Assembly (NCBI RefSeq): GCF_022669155.1
Contig: NZ_JALBVB010000051.1
Span: 1 to 49,126 of the forward strand
Source of the DNA: Kineococcus sp. TRM81007
GTDB lineage: Bacteria; Actinomycetota; Actinomycetes; Actinomycetales; Kineococcaceae
Direction: 5' to 3'
DNA: 49,126 nucleotides
Shown: one piece after another, positions 39,285-46,790 of the stretch
Layout of the letters: each line of letters begins with the position of its first letter
How positions within the stretch are numbered: position 1 is the first letter of the stretch
Position numbers and translations under genes: made by a program
Notes under the pieces: model-generated
Database searches by the model: none
What the model was told of the DNA's origin: nothing
The model's input: the letters and a program-made list of their open reading frames with translations, nothing else

Positions 39285-41381
39285 TCAGGCGCGGGCGCCC
39301 CGCCGCCGGCTCACGCCGATCAGCAGCCCGCCCACGAGGACGAGCCCCGCCCCGCCGGCCACGTACGGGGCGACCTCGGTGCCGGTGCGCGCCAGGCGCC
39401 CGGTGCCGGTGACCGCCGTGCGGGTGGGCCGGCTGCTGGGGCGCGTGGTGCGCACCGGTGCCGCGGACGCCGAGGAGGTCGGCGCGGGCGCGGGCGCGGC
39501 GGTCGGCGCGGCGGTCGGCGCCGGGACGGGCGCCGACGTCGTCGGCGCCGGGCTCGGGGCCGCCGCGGCCACCGCCGAGCGCGGCTCCCGGTCCGCGGTC
39601 AGCGGCTGGTTCTCCGGCAGACCCAGGTAGGCGGTGAACGCCTCCAGGTCGGTCCTGCCCAGCTCGGTGCGCTCGGTGCCCTCGGCGAGGGTGGCGAAGT
39701 TGTCCCCGCCGGAGGCCAGGAAGCTGTTCACCGTCACCCGGTACGTCGCCGCCGGGTCCAGCTCCCGCCCGTCCAGGGTGACCGAGGTGACGTGCTGCCC
39801 GGCGGGCGCGTCCGGGTCGTAGGTGAAGAAGAAGCCGTCGGAGACGCCGAGGGCCAGGAACGGCCGCGAGGAACCCTCCGGCTGCCACTGCTCCTCCAGC
39901 ACCTGGCGCACCTGCGCCCCGGTGAGGGTGAGGGTGACCACCGAGTTCGCGAACGGCTGCACGGCGGCGGCCTCGGCGTAGGTGACGACCCCGTCGCCCT
40001 CGGAACCGGAGGCGGTGAACTCCAGGTCGTCCCGCACGCCGCCGGGGTTCATCAGCGCGATCTGCGCGCCCGCGCCGCGGGTCTGCTGCAGCTGGGCGTC
40101 GGCGATGAGGTTCGCCAGCGGCGACTGCGTGCCGCGGTCGTCCTCGGCCCCGGTGAACGCGCGGGTGACGTCGGCGGTGATGCGGCCGACCGGGCGCGCC
40201 CCCTCCTCCGCGGCGAACGCGACGGCCTCGTCCACGATGCCCTGCACCTCGGCGTCGGGCGTGAAGCCCTGCACGGGGACGACCTCGTGGGCCTGGGCGA
40301 CGACCTCTCCGGTGGCGTCGTCGACGTTCAGGACGACGCGGTCGAGGGCCGTGCCGTAGGACTCGGCGGACAGCACCGGGCGGGCAGCCTGCTTCCCCCC
40401 CACCGGGAACTCGCAGTCGTAGAGCTGGTGCGTGTGCCCGGAGAGGATCGCGTCGATCTCCGCGGAGGCGCCCCGCACGAGCTCGCCGAAGCGGCCGGTG
40501 GCGCGCACCTCCTCGCAGTCCGTGCCCTCGGAACCCTCGTGGGCCAGCAGCACCACGACGTCGGCCTCGTCGTTGGCGGTGTCGCCGTCGGACAGCTGCG
40601 CCGCGACGCGGTTGGCGGCCTCGACGGGGTCGGTGAACCGCAACCCGGCGATGCCGTCGGGCGCCACGAGGCTCGGCGTGGCCGTCGTGACGACGCCGAC
40701 GAAACCGACGCGCACACCGCCGACGTCGGTGGTGGCGAACGCGGGCATCGCGGGGCTGCCGTCTGCCTCCAGCACGTTCGCCCCCAGGTGCGGGAAACCG
40801 GCCAGCCCGCTCTCGCCGTCCACGCCGACGCGGTCGGTCAGGTCGGCGTAGCCCTTGTCGAACTCGTGGTTGCCGACGGCGGAGACGGCCACGCCCATCG
40901 CGTTCAGGGCCTCGAGCGTGGGTTCGTCCTGCTGGATGAACGAGGTGAACGTGGAGGCGCCGATGTTGTCGCCGACCGAGACCGCGACGGTGTTCGGCTG
41001 CTGCGCGCGCAGCGCGTCCAGCGCCCCGGCGAGCTGGGCGACGCCGCCGATCGGGGCGCCGTCCTCGGTCTCGTCGGGCGCCTCCAGGCGGCCGTGCAGG
41101 TCGTTGAACGCGCCGATCTGGATCTGCGTCTGGCCCGGGGCGGGGTCGGGCAGGATCTCGCGGAACCCGCTGGTCCCCTCGGCGACGACCGTCGCGGTGG
41201 CGGTGGGCGTCGCGCTGGCGGTCGCGGTCGCGGTGGGCATCGCGGTGGCGGTGGGCGTCGCGGTCGCGGTGGGCGCGGCCAGGGCCGCGGGGGCCAGACC
41301 GGCGCACACCACGCCCAGCGAACCCGTGAACGCCACGAGACCGGCAGCAGGACCGACGAGTCGAACGAGGGGACGGCTCAT
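39285..41381 (-). CDS. Surface-anchored 5'-nucleotidase/UshA-like metallophosphoesterase
   Basis: A 698-residue exported enzyme. A signal peptide (about 1-35; LVAFTGSLGVVCAGLAPAALA) is followed by an Ala-Thr-Pro repeat linker (36-66). The metallophosphatase domain has GAFNDLHGRLE, VSVGDNIGAS, AVGNHEFDKGYADL, LLAHEGSEG and LSGHTHQLYDCE. The C-terminal 5'-nucleotidase domain has SPLANLIADAQL, LMNPGGVRDDL and VNSFLASGGDNF. A Pro/Ala/Ser-rich stalk leads to LARTG, a hydrophobic helix and RRRGARA, a sortase sorting signal of LAxTG type. It likely cleaves extracellular nucleotides for nucleoside and phosphate salvage. ATG 41381 has GGAAGCGAG upstream. Confidence 0.93.
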   Translation of the reverse strand: MSRPLVRLVGPAAGLVAFTGSLGVVCAGLAPAALAAPTATATPTATAMPTATATASATPTATATVVAEGTSGFREILPDPAPGQTQIQIGAFNDLHGRLEAPDETEDGAPIGGVAQLAGALDALRAQQPNTVAVSVGDNIGASTFTSFIQQDEPTLEALNAMGVAVSAVGNHEFDKGYADLTDRVGVDGESGLAGFPHLGANVLEADGSPAMPAFATTDVGGVRVGFVGVVTTATPSLVAPDGIAGLRFTDPVEAANRVAAQLSDGDTANDEADVVVLLAHEGSEGTDCEEVRATGRFGELVRGASAEIDAILSGHTHQLYDCEFPVGGKQAARPVLSAESYGTALDRVVLNVDDATGEVVAQAHEVVPVQGFTPDAEVQGIVDEAVAFAAEEGARPVGRITADVTRAFTGAEDDRGTQSPLANLIADAQLQQTRGAGAQIALMNPGGVRDDLEFTASGSEGDGVVTYAEAAAVQPFANSVVTLTLTGAQVRQVLEEQWQPEGSSRPFLALGVSDGFFFTYDPDAPAGQHVTSVTLDGRELDPAATYRVTVNSFLASGGDNFATLAEGTERTELGRTDLEAFTAYLGLPENQPLTADREPRSAVAAAAPSPAPTTSAPVPAPTAAPTAAPAPAPTSSASAAPVRTTRPSSRPTRTAVTGTGRLARTGTEVAPYVAGGAGLVLVGGLLIGVSRRRGARA
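41184..41276. repeat. Ala-Thr-Pro coding repeat in the nucleotidase linker
   Basis: Degenerate tandem repeats rich in GGTGGGCGTCGCGGT-like units (plus strand) encode the ATPTATA-type linker after the signal peptide. They resemble a cell-wall-spanning spacer, not a mobile element. Confidence 0.6.
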
Positions 41382-41445
41382 GAGCTCGCTTCCACGGAGG
41401 GGGACAGGCGCGCGGAGTCTGCCAGTCGCGGGGTCCCCTTGGGAA

Positions 41446-41459
41446 CGGTCCCGGGACCG
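41446..41459 (-). terminator. Palindrome between the NUDIX and nucleotidase genes
   Basis: CGGTCCCGGGACCG, a perfect 14-bp palindrome 30 bases beyond the NUDIX stop, within the 107-bp gap. It may be a terminator for the NUDIX operon or an operator for the nucleotidase gene. The same gap holds a 9-bp direct repeat CGTGCCCCG (41462-41470 and 41474-41482). Confidence 0.35.
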
Positions 41460-41488
41460 GACGTGCCCCGCGTCGTGCCCCGGGAGCC

Positions 41489-42436
41489 TCAGGCCCCGCC
41501 GGCCGCCCAGCCGCCGGGGCCGCTCTCCCGCTGCCGCAGCGCGATCTGCACGCCGCGGTGCGCGACGCCCACCAGGGCGCACCGCTCGGCCTCGGCCAGC
41601 GGGACCCACGAGCCGGCGTCGGTGCTGCCGCCGACGTCGAGCACGCGCGGGGCGCGCACCTGGCGGGCGGTCGCGGTGACCAGCACCCGCACGGCGTGGA
41701 AGTCCTCCAGCACCCCGCGCGGGGACCGGCCGGTGAAGTGCTCCGAACCGATGTCGGCCAGGCCGTCGACCTCCACGTCCATGCCGGTCTCCTCGTGGAC
41801 CTCGCGCACGGCGGCCGTCAGCGGGTGCTCGCCGTGGTCGACGCCGCCGCCCGGCAGCGTCCAGCGCCCGGGGCTGGGGGTGAGCGCCGACAGGCGGGTG
41901 AGCAGGATCTCCCCGGCGGGGCTGACGACCACGGCGTAGGCGGCCAGCCGCTGGCGCACCACGGGCACCGACCCGTCGGCGGGGGCCTGGAGCCGGCGCA
42001 GCTCGGCGGGCTCCACGCGCACGCGCGCGTCGGCCACCAGGGGGTGGGCGTGGGTGCCGGGGTCCGGCACCCACCGGGCGGGGCCGGCCGCACCGCCCCG
42101 GCCCGGTCCGGCGGCGGTCGCGCCCAGCACCACGTGCACGGTGTGCAGGTCCACACCGCCGGGGTGGCCCGGCACCTCCTCACCGAGGGCGCGGCGCACG
42201 TCGTCGCGGACCTCCAGCGGCCCGGCCACCCGCGCGGGCGGTGCACCGGCGGCGGCGAGCGCCCGCTGCGCGCCGGCGACGGGGGTCTCGCCGTGCGCGA
42301 GGACCGCCCACGGCAGGACCGCCCCGGGCGGGTCGTCGCGCACGAGCAGCCGGCCGCCGGAGCGGAGCGCGACGTGCACGGCGACGCGCTGCAGGGCGGG
42401 GCGCTCGCCGGTGGTGCCCGGGCCGGTCGTCGTCAC
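41489..42436 (-). CDS. Protein with two NUDIX domains, the first degenerate
   Basis: A 315-residue hydrolase-type protein. The C-terminal NUDIX domain (about 165-300) has a full signature, GGGVDHGEHPLTAAVREVHE followed by ETGM, preceded by AYAVVVSPAGEILLTRLS. The N-terminal half (15-145; RVAVHVALRSGGRLLVRDDPP) has the fold-level pattern of a second NUDIX domain. Its NUDIX-box position reads AHGETPVAGAQRALAAAGA and lacks the REUXEE residues, so it is probably inactive. The substrate is unknown. GTG 42436 is preceded by GAGGAG, which overlaps the DUF3817 stop region (8 bp away), implying an operon with DUF3817 and SURF1. Confidence 0.87.
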   Translation of the reverse strand: MTTTGPGTTGERPALQRVAVHVALRSGGRLLVRDDPPGAVLPWAVLAHGETPVAGAQRALAAAGAPPARVAGPLEVRDDVRRALGEEVPGHPGGVDLHTVHVVLGATAAGPGRGGAAGPARWVPDPGTHAHPLVADARVRVEPAELRRLQAPADGSVPVVRQRLAAYAVVVSPAGEILLTRLSALTPSPGRWTLPGGGVDHGEHPLTAAVREVHEETGMDVEVDGLADIGSEHFTGRSPRGVLEDFHAVRVLVTATARQVRAPRVLDVGGSTDAGSWVPLAEAERCALVGVAHRGVQIALRQRESGPGGWAAGGA

Positions 42437-42443
42437 GGGCTCC

Positions 42444-42809
42444 TCAGCTCGCCGCCGGGCGGCCCGCCAGCTGCTCCTCGACGGCGCGGTGGTTCTTGCG
42501 CTCGGCGTAGAAGGACAGGAAGGGCACGGTGCCGGCGAGCGCGGTGAGCAGCATCCGCGACCACGGCCAGCGCACGCGGGTGCCGAGGTCGAACGTGGTG
42601 ATGAGCAGCAGCACGTAGAACAGGCCGTGCACGGGGCCCATGACGCGGGTGATGGAGTCGCCGCGGTCCAGGGCGTACTCCTGCACCATGCCGGCGACGA
42701 CGAAGAGCAGGCCGATGCCCGTGATCCACGCCATGACGCGGTAGCGGGTCAGGGCCGAGCGGACCCGGCCGGTGCCCTGCAGGGCCGGGGCGGTGCGCTC
42801 GGTGCTCAT
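42444..42809 (-). CDS. DUF3817 family membrane protein
   Basis: A 121-residue protein with three hydrophobic helices (YRVMAWITGIGLLFVVAGM, VHGLFYVLLLITTFDLG, MLLTALAGTVPFLSFYAE) and the family-typical GPVHGLFY and FYAERK segments. Its function is unknown. The ATG at 42809 overlaps the SURF1 stop (ATGA, 42806-42809), so it is translationally coupled to SURF1, with which it shares a membrane location. Confidence 0.88.
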   Translation of the reverse strand: MSTERTAPALQGTGRVRSALTRYRVMAWITGIGLLFVVAGMVQEYALDRGDSITRVMGPVHGLFYVLLLITTFDLGTRVRWPWSRMLLTALAGTVPFLSFYAERKNHRAVEEQLAGRPAAS

Positions 42810-43711
42810 CGGGTGCTGCTCACGTCTCGTCCTCCCGGACCGTCGGCGGGTTGTGGGGACCGATCCTGCCGGGGCGCGGCACCGGCGGCACCGGCGGGGT
42901 CGCCCTCGAGGACGCGCTCGGGGTCGCCCGCGAGGGCGGCCCGCCGGTCGGCGCGCAGGTCGCGCAGAGCGCGGCGCCACAGCACGAGGGCGAAGCCGGC
43001 GAACACCCACCACTGCGCGGCGTAGGCGAGGTTGCGCCAGTCCAGGTGGCGGGTCGACTCACCGGGGTCGGCCGGCGGCACGGCGCGCAGCGCGGTGGCG
43101 TCCGCACCGGCCGCGGCGACGGGCTCGGCGGCGGTGACGTAGGCGCTGGCCACGGGGTAGTCCACGCGGTTGACGAGGTCGGCGGCGCTGACGACCCACG
43201 TCTGCCCCTCCGGCAGCGCGGCGGTGGACGGGGCGACGTCGGAGACCTCCGGGGGCTGCACGACGCCGAGGAGGTCGACGGGGCCGGTGGGGGCGGCGGG
43301 GGCGGCGGTGCCCTCGGGGACCCAGCCACGCACCAGGGGCACCCCGGTGCCGTCGCCGAGGCGGACCAGGCTCAGCGCCCAGGAGCCGGCGCGGCCGTCC
43401 AGGGCGCGGCCGGGCACGAGCAGGTCCACCGCCGGGTCGACGGTGCCGCTCACCGCGACGCGGCGGCCCACCTCGTCGCGGGAGAGCGCCGCCGCGGCGG
43501 AGCCGCCGTCGGCGGCTGCGGAGACGACCTGCTCCACGTCCACGACGGGCAGCGTCGCGGGGGCCTGGCTGATCACCACGTTGCCCCGGTTCCACTGCCA
43601 CAGGCCCAGCACGACGCAGACGGCCGCGACCAGCCACGCCACGGCGGTGAGCACGACCACCTGGGTGGCGGCGCGGCGCGCGCCGGTGCCTGTCCGGAGG
43701 GAGTGGGCCAC
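42806..43711 (-). CDS. SURF1 family cytochrome c oxidase biogenesis protein
   Basis: A 301-residue protein with an N-terminal transmembrane helix (VVVLTAVAWLVAAVCVVLG) followed by LWQWNRG, a large periplasmic domain with PLVRGWVP and QTWVVSAADLVNRVDYPV, and a second helix after HLDWRNLAYAAQWWVFAG. This is the SURF1/Shy1 arrangement, involved in haem A delivery to and assembly of aa3-type cytochrome oxidase. The basic C-terminal tail follows. GTG 43711 is six bases after TACCCT (43723-43718), so it is probably leaderless. Confidence 0.92.
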   Translation of the reverse strand: MAHSLRTGTGARRAATQVVVLTAVAWLVAAVCVVLGLWQWNRGNVVISQAPATLPVVDVEQVVSAAADGGSAAAALSRDEVGRRVAVSGTVDPAVDLLVPGRALDGRAGSWALSLVRLGDGTGVPLVRGWVPEGTAAPAAPTGPVDLLGVVQPPEVSDVAPSTAALPEGQTWVVSAADLVNRVDYPVASAYVTAAEPVAAAGADATALRAVPPADPGESTRHLDWRNLAYAAQWWVFAGFALVLWRRALRDLRADRRAALAGDPERVLEGDPAGAAGAAPRQDRSPQPADGPGGRDVSSTR

Positions 43712-43717
43712 CCCCGA

Positions 43718-43723
43718 AGGGTA
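43718..43723 (-). promoter_or_regulatory. -10 hexamer of the SURF1 operon
   Basis: TACCCT on the minus strand, six bases before GTG 43711. Confidence 0.45.
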
Positions 43724-43876
43724 CGCGGCGCGGGCGGGCGTCCCGCCGCCCGGCAGCGGCCGCCGGGGCCGGGCGGCGACCGGCGGCGCGCGGCGGCGGG
43801 CGGTAGCGGCGGCGGGGCGGCGGTAGCGCGCACGAGGGCCGGCGCCCCGCCCTGCGGCCCGCGCGGTCGGTAACAC

Positions 43877-43888
43877 TATTGTGCGCAA
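43877..43888 (+). promoter_or_regulatory. -10 hexamer and dyad of the MocR gene
   Basis: TATTGT (43877-43882) ends eight bases before ATG 43891, which predicts a leaderless message. The dyad TTG-N4-CAA with a TGCGCA core (43879-43888) overlaps it and is a candidate autoregulatory operator. The remainder of the 179-bp divergent gap (43712-43890) is GC-rich with no clear element besides the SURF1 -10. Confidence 0.45.
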
Positions 43889-43890
43889 CC

Positions 43891-45264
43891 ATGCAGTCGG
43901 GTAGCAGCGTGGAACGCGTGACCGCCACGCTCCGCGAGCGGGCGTGCGCCCTGCCCACGGGGGCGCGGTTGCCGAGCAGCCGGGCCCTCGTCGCCGAGCT
44001 CGCCGTGGGCCCCGTCACGGTCCAGCGCGCCATCGACCAGCTCGTCGCCGACGGCACCGTCGTCACCCGCCCCGGCGCGGGCACCTTCGTCGCCCGGCCC
44101 ACCGCCACCACCACCGCGGACACCGGCTGGCAGCAGGTCGCCCTCGGCGCCTCCCCCGTGCAGGCCGGCGGGGTCGTCGCCGCCCTCAGCGCCCCGCCCG
44201 AGGACGTCCTGGACATGGCCCGCGGCTACCTGGACGTGGCGCTGCAGCCGACCTCGCGGCTGGCCGCCGCCAGCGCCCGCGCCGCGCGCCGCCCGCAGGC
44301 GTGGTCGGTGCCGCCACCGGCGGGCCTGCCGGAGCTGCGCACCTGGTTCGCCGGGCAGCTGGGCGCCGACCGCGAGGACGTGCTCGTCACGCCCGGCGGG
44401 CAGGGGGCGCTGTCCACGGTGCTGCGCTCCCTGGTGCCGGCGGGCAGCCCCGTGCTCGTCGCGGTGCCCGGCTACCCCGGGGTCATCTCGCTGCTGCGCA
44501 GCGCGGGGCTGGTGCCGGTGCCGGTGCCCTCCGACGCCGACGGCGTGCGCCCGGACCTGCTGGAGCGGGCGTTCGCCACGACCGGGGCGCGGGTGCTGTA
44601 CGTGCAGCCCACCTACGCCAACCCGGACGGCTCGGTGCTGGCCGCCGAGCGGCGCCGCCCCGTGCTGGAGGCCGCGGCCGCCGCGGGCGCCTTCGTCGTC
44701 GAGGACGACTACGCGCGTTGGCTGGGTCACGGCCCCACGCCGCCGCCGTCGCTGCTGCGCGACGACACCGACGGGCGCGTCATCACCGTGAACTCCCTGA
44801 CGAAGGCCGCCGCCCCGAGCCTGCGGGTGGGGTGCGTGGTGGCCAGGGGGCCGGTGGCGCAGCGCATCTCGGCGCTGCGGGTGGTGGACGACCTCTTCGT
44901 CTCCCGGCCGCTGCAGGAGACCGCGGTCGAGCTCGTCACGGGTGCCGGGTGGGGCGCGCACCTGCGCGCGCTGGCCGCCGCGCTCTCGGCCCGGGTGGAC
45001 GCCGCGTGCTCGGCGCTGGCGCGGGAGCTGCCGGAGTGCTCCTGGACGCGACCGCGCGGTGGTTTCTCCCTGTGGGTGCGGCTGCCGCGCGGCGTCGACG
45101 ACGTGGAGCTGGCCCGACGCGCCCTCGTCGAGGGCGTCGCGGTGGGCCCGGGTCGCCACTACGTGGTCTCCGAGCAGGACACCGCGCACCTGCGCCTGTG
45201 CGTGGCGGGGCTGCCCACCGCCCACGTCGGGGAGGCGGTGCGCCGCCTGGCCGCGGCGTTCTAG
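43891..45264 (+). CDS. MocR/PdxR family regulator (GntR HTH + aminotransferase domain)
   Basis: A 457-residue protein. A winged GntR helix-turn-helix is at residues 3-72 (LPSSRALVAELAVGPVTVQR, ending RPGAGTFV). A fold-type I aminotransferase domain follows (about 105-457): LVTPGGQGALSTVL, QPTYANPDG, the Asp in VEDDYARW that contacts the PLP ring, and the PLP-binding lysine in VNSLTKAAAPSLRVG. MocR proteins sense PLP or amine ligands and control pyridoxal, GABA or taurine pathways; the target here is unknown, as no such pathway gene adjoins. ATG 43891 is preferred over an upstream TTG because of the -10 placement. The end overlaps the amidotransferase stop. Confidence 0.93.
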   Translation: MQSGSSVERVTATLRERACALPTGARLPSSRALVAELAVGPVTVQRAIDQLVADGTVVTRPGAGTFVARPTATTTADTGWQQVALGASPVQAGGVVAALSAPPEDVLDMARGYLDVALQPTSRLAAASARAARRPQAWSVPPPAGLPELRTWFAGQLGADREDVLVTPGGQGALSTVLRSLVPAGSPVLVAVPGYPGVISLLRSAGLVPVPVPSDADGVRPDLLERAFATTGARVLYVQPTYANPDGSVLAAERRRPVLEAAAAAGAFVVEDDYARWLGHGPTPPPSLLRDDTDGRVITVNSLTKAAAPSLRVGCVVARGPVAQRISALRVVDDLFVSRPLQETAVELVTGAGWGAHLRALAAALSARVDAACSALARELPECSWTRPRGGFSLWVRLPRGVDDVELARRALVEGVAVGPGRHYVVSEQDTAHLRLCVAGLPTAHVGEAVRRLAAAF

Positions 45265-46013
45265 GACCGCCGGTAGCGCTCCACGAAGCGGCGCAGGACC
45301 CGGGAGGCGACCTGCACGCGCGAGCGCCGCAGGCGCGCGACGACCTCGTCGTGCTCGTGCGGCGGGAAGTAGCCGGAGTCGCGGTAGGCGCCCACGCGCT
45401 GGACGATCCCGTCCACGTCCAGCTCGGGGTGGAACTGGGTGGCGTAGAGGTTCTCCCCCACGCGGAACGCCTGCACGGGGCAGGCGGGCGAGGTGGCCAG
45501 CACCACCGCGTGCGGCGGCGGCACGCGCAGCGCCTCCTTGTGCCCGACGAACGCCTCGAACGTGTCCGGCAGCGCGCCGAGGACGGGGTCGGCGCGCCCC
45601 GCGGCGGTGAGGGTGACGGGCGCCGTGCCGATGGGCTCGCCGTACGTGCGGTCCACCACGCCGCCGCGGTGCACGCCGAGCGTGCCGATGCCGTAGCAGG
45701 CGCCGAGGAACGGCGCGTCCGCGGCGACGACCCGGTCCAGGAGGGTGGCCAGCTCCCGCTCGACGCGGCGCTGCACGTCCGACTTCGACCCTTCGGGGTC
45801 GCTGGTGCAGAACGGGCTACCGCCGACGACGACGCCGGAGAAGTCGTCGAGGTCGACCTCCGGCATCGGCCCGCGCTCCAGGCGGACGCGCACCAGTTCC
45901 CCGGGGCGCAGCCCGCCGTGGCGCAGCACGGCGGCGTGCTCGGCGTCGGCGACGCCGTCGTGCTCACGGGTGGCCAGGAGGAGGAACGGCTTCCCCCGGC
46001 GCACGGCGCTCAC
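45261..46013 (-). CDS. Class I glutamine amidotransferase-like protein
   Basis: A 250-residue stand-alone GATase-1 domain. The nucleophile cysteine is in LGACYGIGTLG (about residue 104). The His-Glu pair is in ATQFHPELDVDG (about 195). GHKEAL and FRVGENLYATQFHPE are typical of GuaA-like amidotransferase homologues of unknown acceptor. GTG 46013 follows the YjdF-like gene by 33 bases, which suggests an operon. The TAG stop lies in the CTAG at 45261-45264 shared with the convergent MocR gene. Confidence 0.9.
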   Translation of the reverse strand: MSAVRRGKPFLLLATREHDGVADAEHAAVLRHGGLRPGELVRVRLERGPMPEVDLDDFSGVVVGGSPFCTSDPEGSKSDVQRRVERELATLLDRVVAADAPFLGACYGIGTLGVHRGGVVDRTYGEPIGTAPVTLTAAGRADPVLGALPDTFEAFVGHKEALRVPPPHAVVLATSPACPVQAFRVGENLYATQFHPELDVDGIVQRVGAYRDSGYFPPHEHDEVVARLRRSRVQVASRVLRRFVERYRRS

Positions 46014-46046
46014 GCACCGGCCTCGGGGCCGGTGGGGGCGGTGTCC

Positions 46047-46682
46047 TCAGGCACGGCCGGCGGGCGAGGTCCGCCGCTCGCCGTCACCGGGGAGCACGAG
46101 CCCGCGGCGGGAGCGGCTGTGCGCGTGGACCAGCAGCCCGGCCACGAGGGAGCCGCACGTGCCGGCGAACAGGTCGACCACCGTGTCCGTGTACCCGACG
46201 TGCATCCCCCGGGGGCTGAACTGCTCCACGGTCCACTCGTAGAACTCCCAGCCCACGGCGATGGTGACTCCCGTCAGCGTCGTCCACAGCACCGGCGCCC
46301 ACGAGCGCAGGTGGGTGGGCAGCTCGCGGGGCCCGGGCAGCAGGCGCCACTGCACGAGCACGTAGTAGGCCACGGCGGCGATGCTGCCGGGGGTGAGGAA
46401 GTGCACGACGACGTCGAACCAGGAGATGGCGCGGTACCAGTGCTGCACGGACGCCCACATGGCCAGCAGCAGGAGCACGGAGAACGCCCCCGCGAACGTG
46501 GGCGGCACGGCGGCCAGCCGTGCCGTGACGATCGCGCCCAGCACCAGGCCGAAGCGCACCGCCTCCTCCCACCTGCCGGACACCAGCACCACCACGACGC
46601 TGCCCACCGCGACGAGCAGGGCGAGGTCGAGGACCCACCGCCCGACGCGCCGCGCATCACCCCCCTGCGGGTCCCTGGCCAC
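46047..46682 (-). CDS. YjdF/DUF2238-like inner membrane protein
   Basis: A 211-residue membrane protein with about six helices. Conserved polar residues inside or next to helices are seen in AISWFDVVVHFLTPG, VGWEFYEWTVEQFS and GYTDTVVDLFAGTCGSLVAG, the pattern of YjdF/DUF2238 proteins, of unknown function. GTG 46682 is chosen because GGGAGG lies about nine bases upstream; the frame extends to GTG 46727, which would add 15 hydrophilic residues. It ends 33 bases before the amidotransferase gene. Confidence 0.78.
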   Translation of the reverse strand: MARDPQGGDARRVGRWVLDLALLVAVGSVVVVLVSGRWEEAVRFGLVLGAIVTARLAAVPPTFAGAFSVLLLLAMWASVQHWYRAISWFDVVVHFLTPGSIAAVAYYVLVQWRLLPGPRELPTHLRSWAPVLWTTLTGVTIAVGWEFYEWTVEQFSPRGMHVGYTDTVVDLFAGTCGSLVAGLLVHAHSRSRRGLVLPGDGERRTSPAGRA

Positions 46683-46790
46683 CTCGGTCCCCTCCCGTCC
46701 GGCGGGCGCGTTTGCGTCCCTGCACACGACAACCCTGGACGGCGGGTGGGGCCGCCGCCACTCGGGCGCCGGGCCCCCGCCGGGTCCCCG

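Noticed and set aside
41184-41276. Short CRISPR-like repeats
   Set aside because: The units are degenerate, contiguous and in frame, and encode the Ala-Thr-Pro linker of the nucleotidase; there are no spacers.
39151-41307. N-terminal extension of the SpoIIE gene through the nucleotidase region
   Set aside because: The frame is open, but the same DNA encodes the clearly recognised 5'-nucleotidase in another frame of the same strand, and a good leaderless start exists at 39150.
43701-43724. SigB-like promoter GAGT-N14-GGGTAC on plus
   Set aside because: GGGTA there is the complement of the SURF1 -10 hexamer TACCCT (43723-43718), which explains it better; the only plus gene is 166 bp away and has its own -10.
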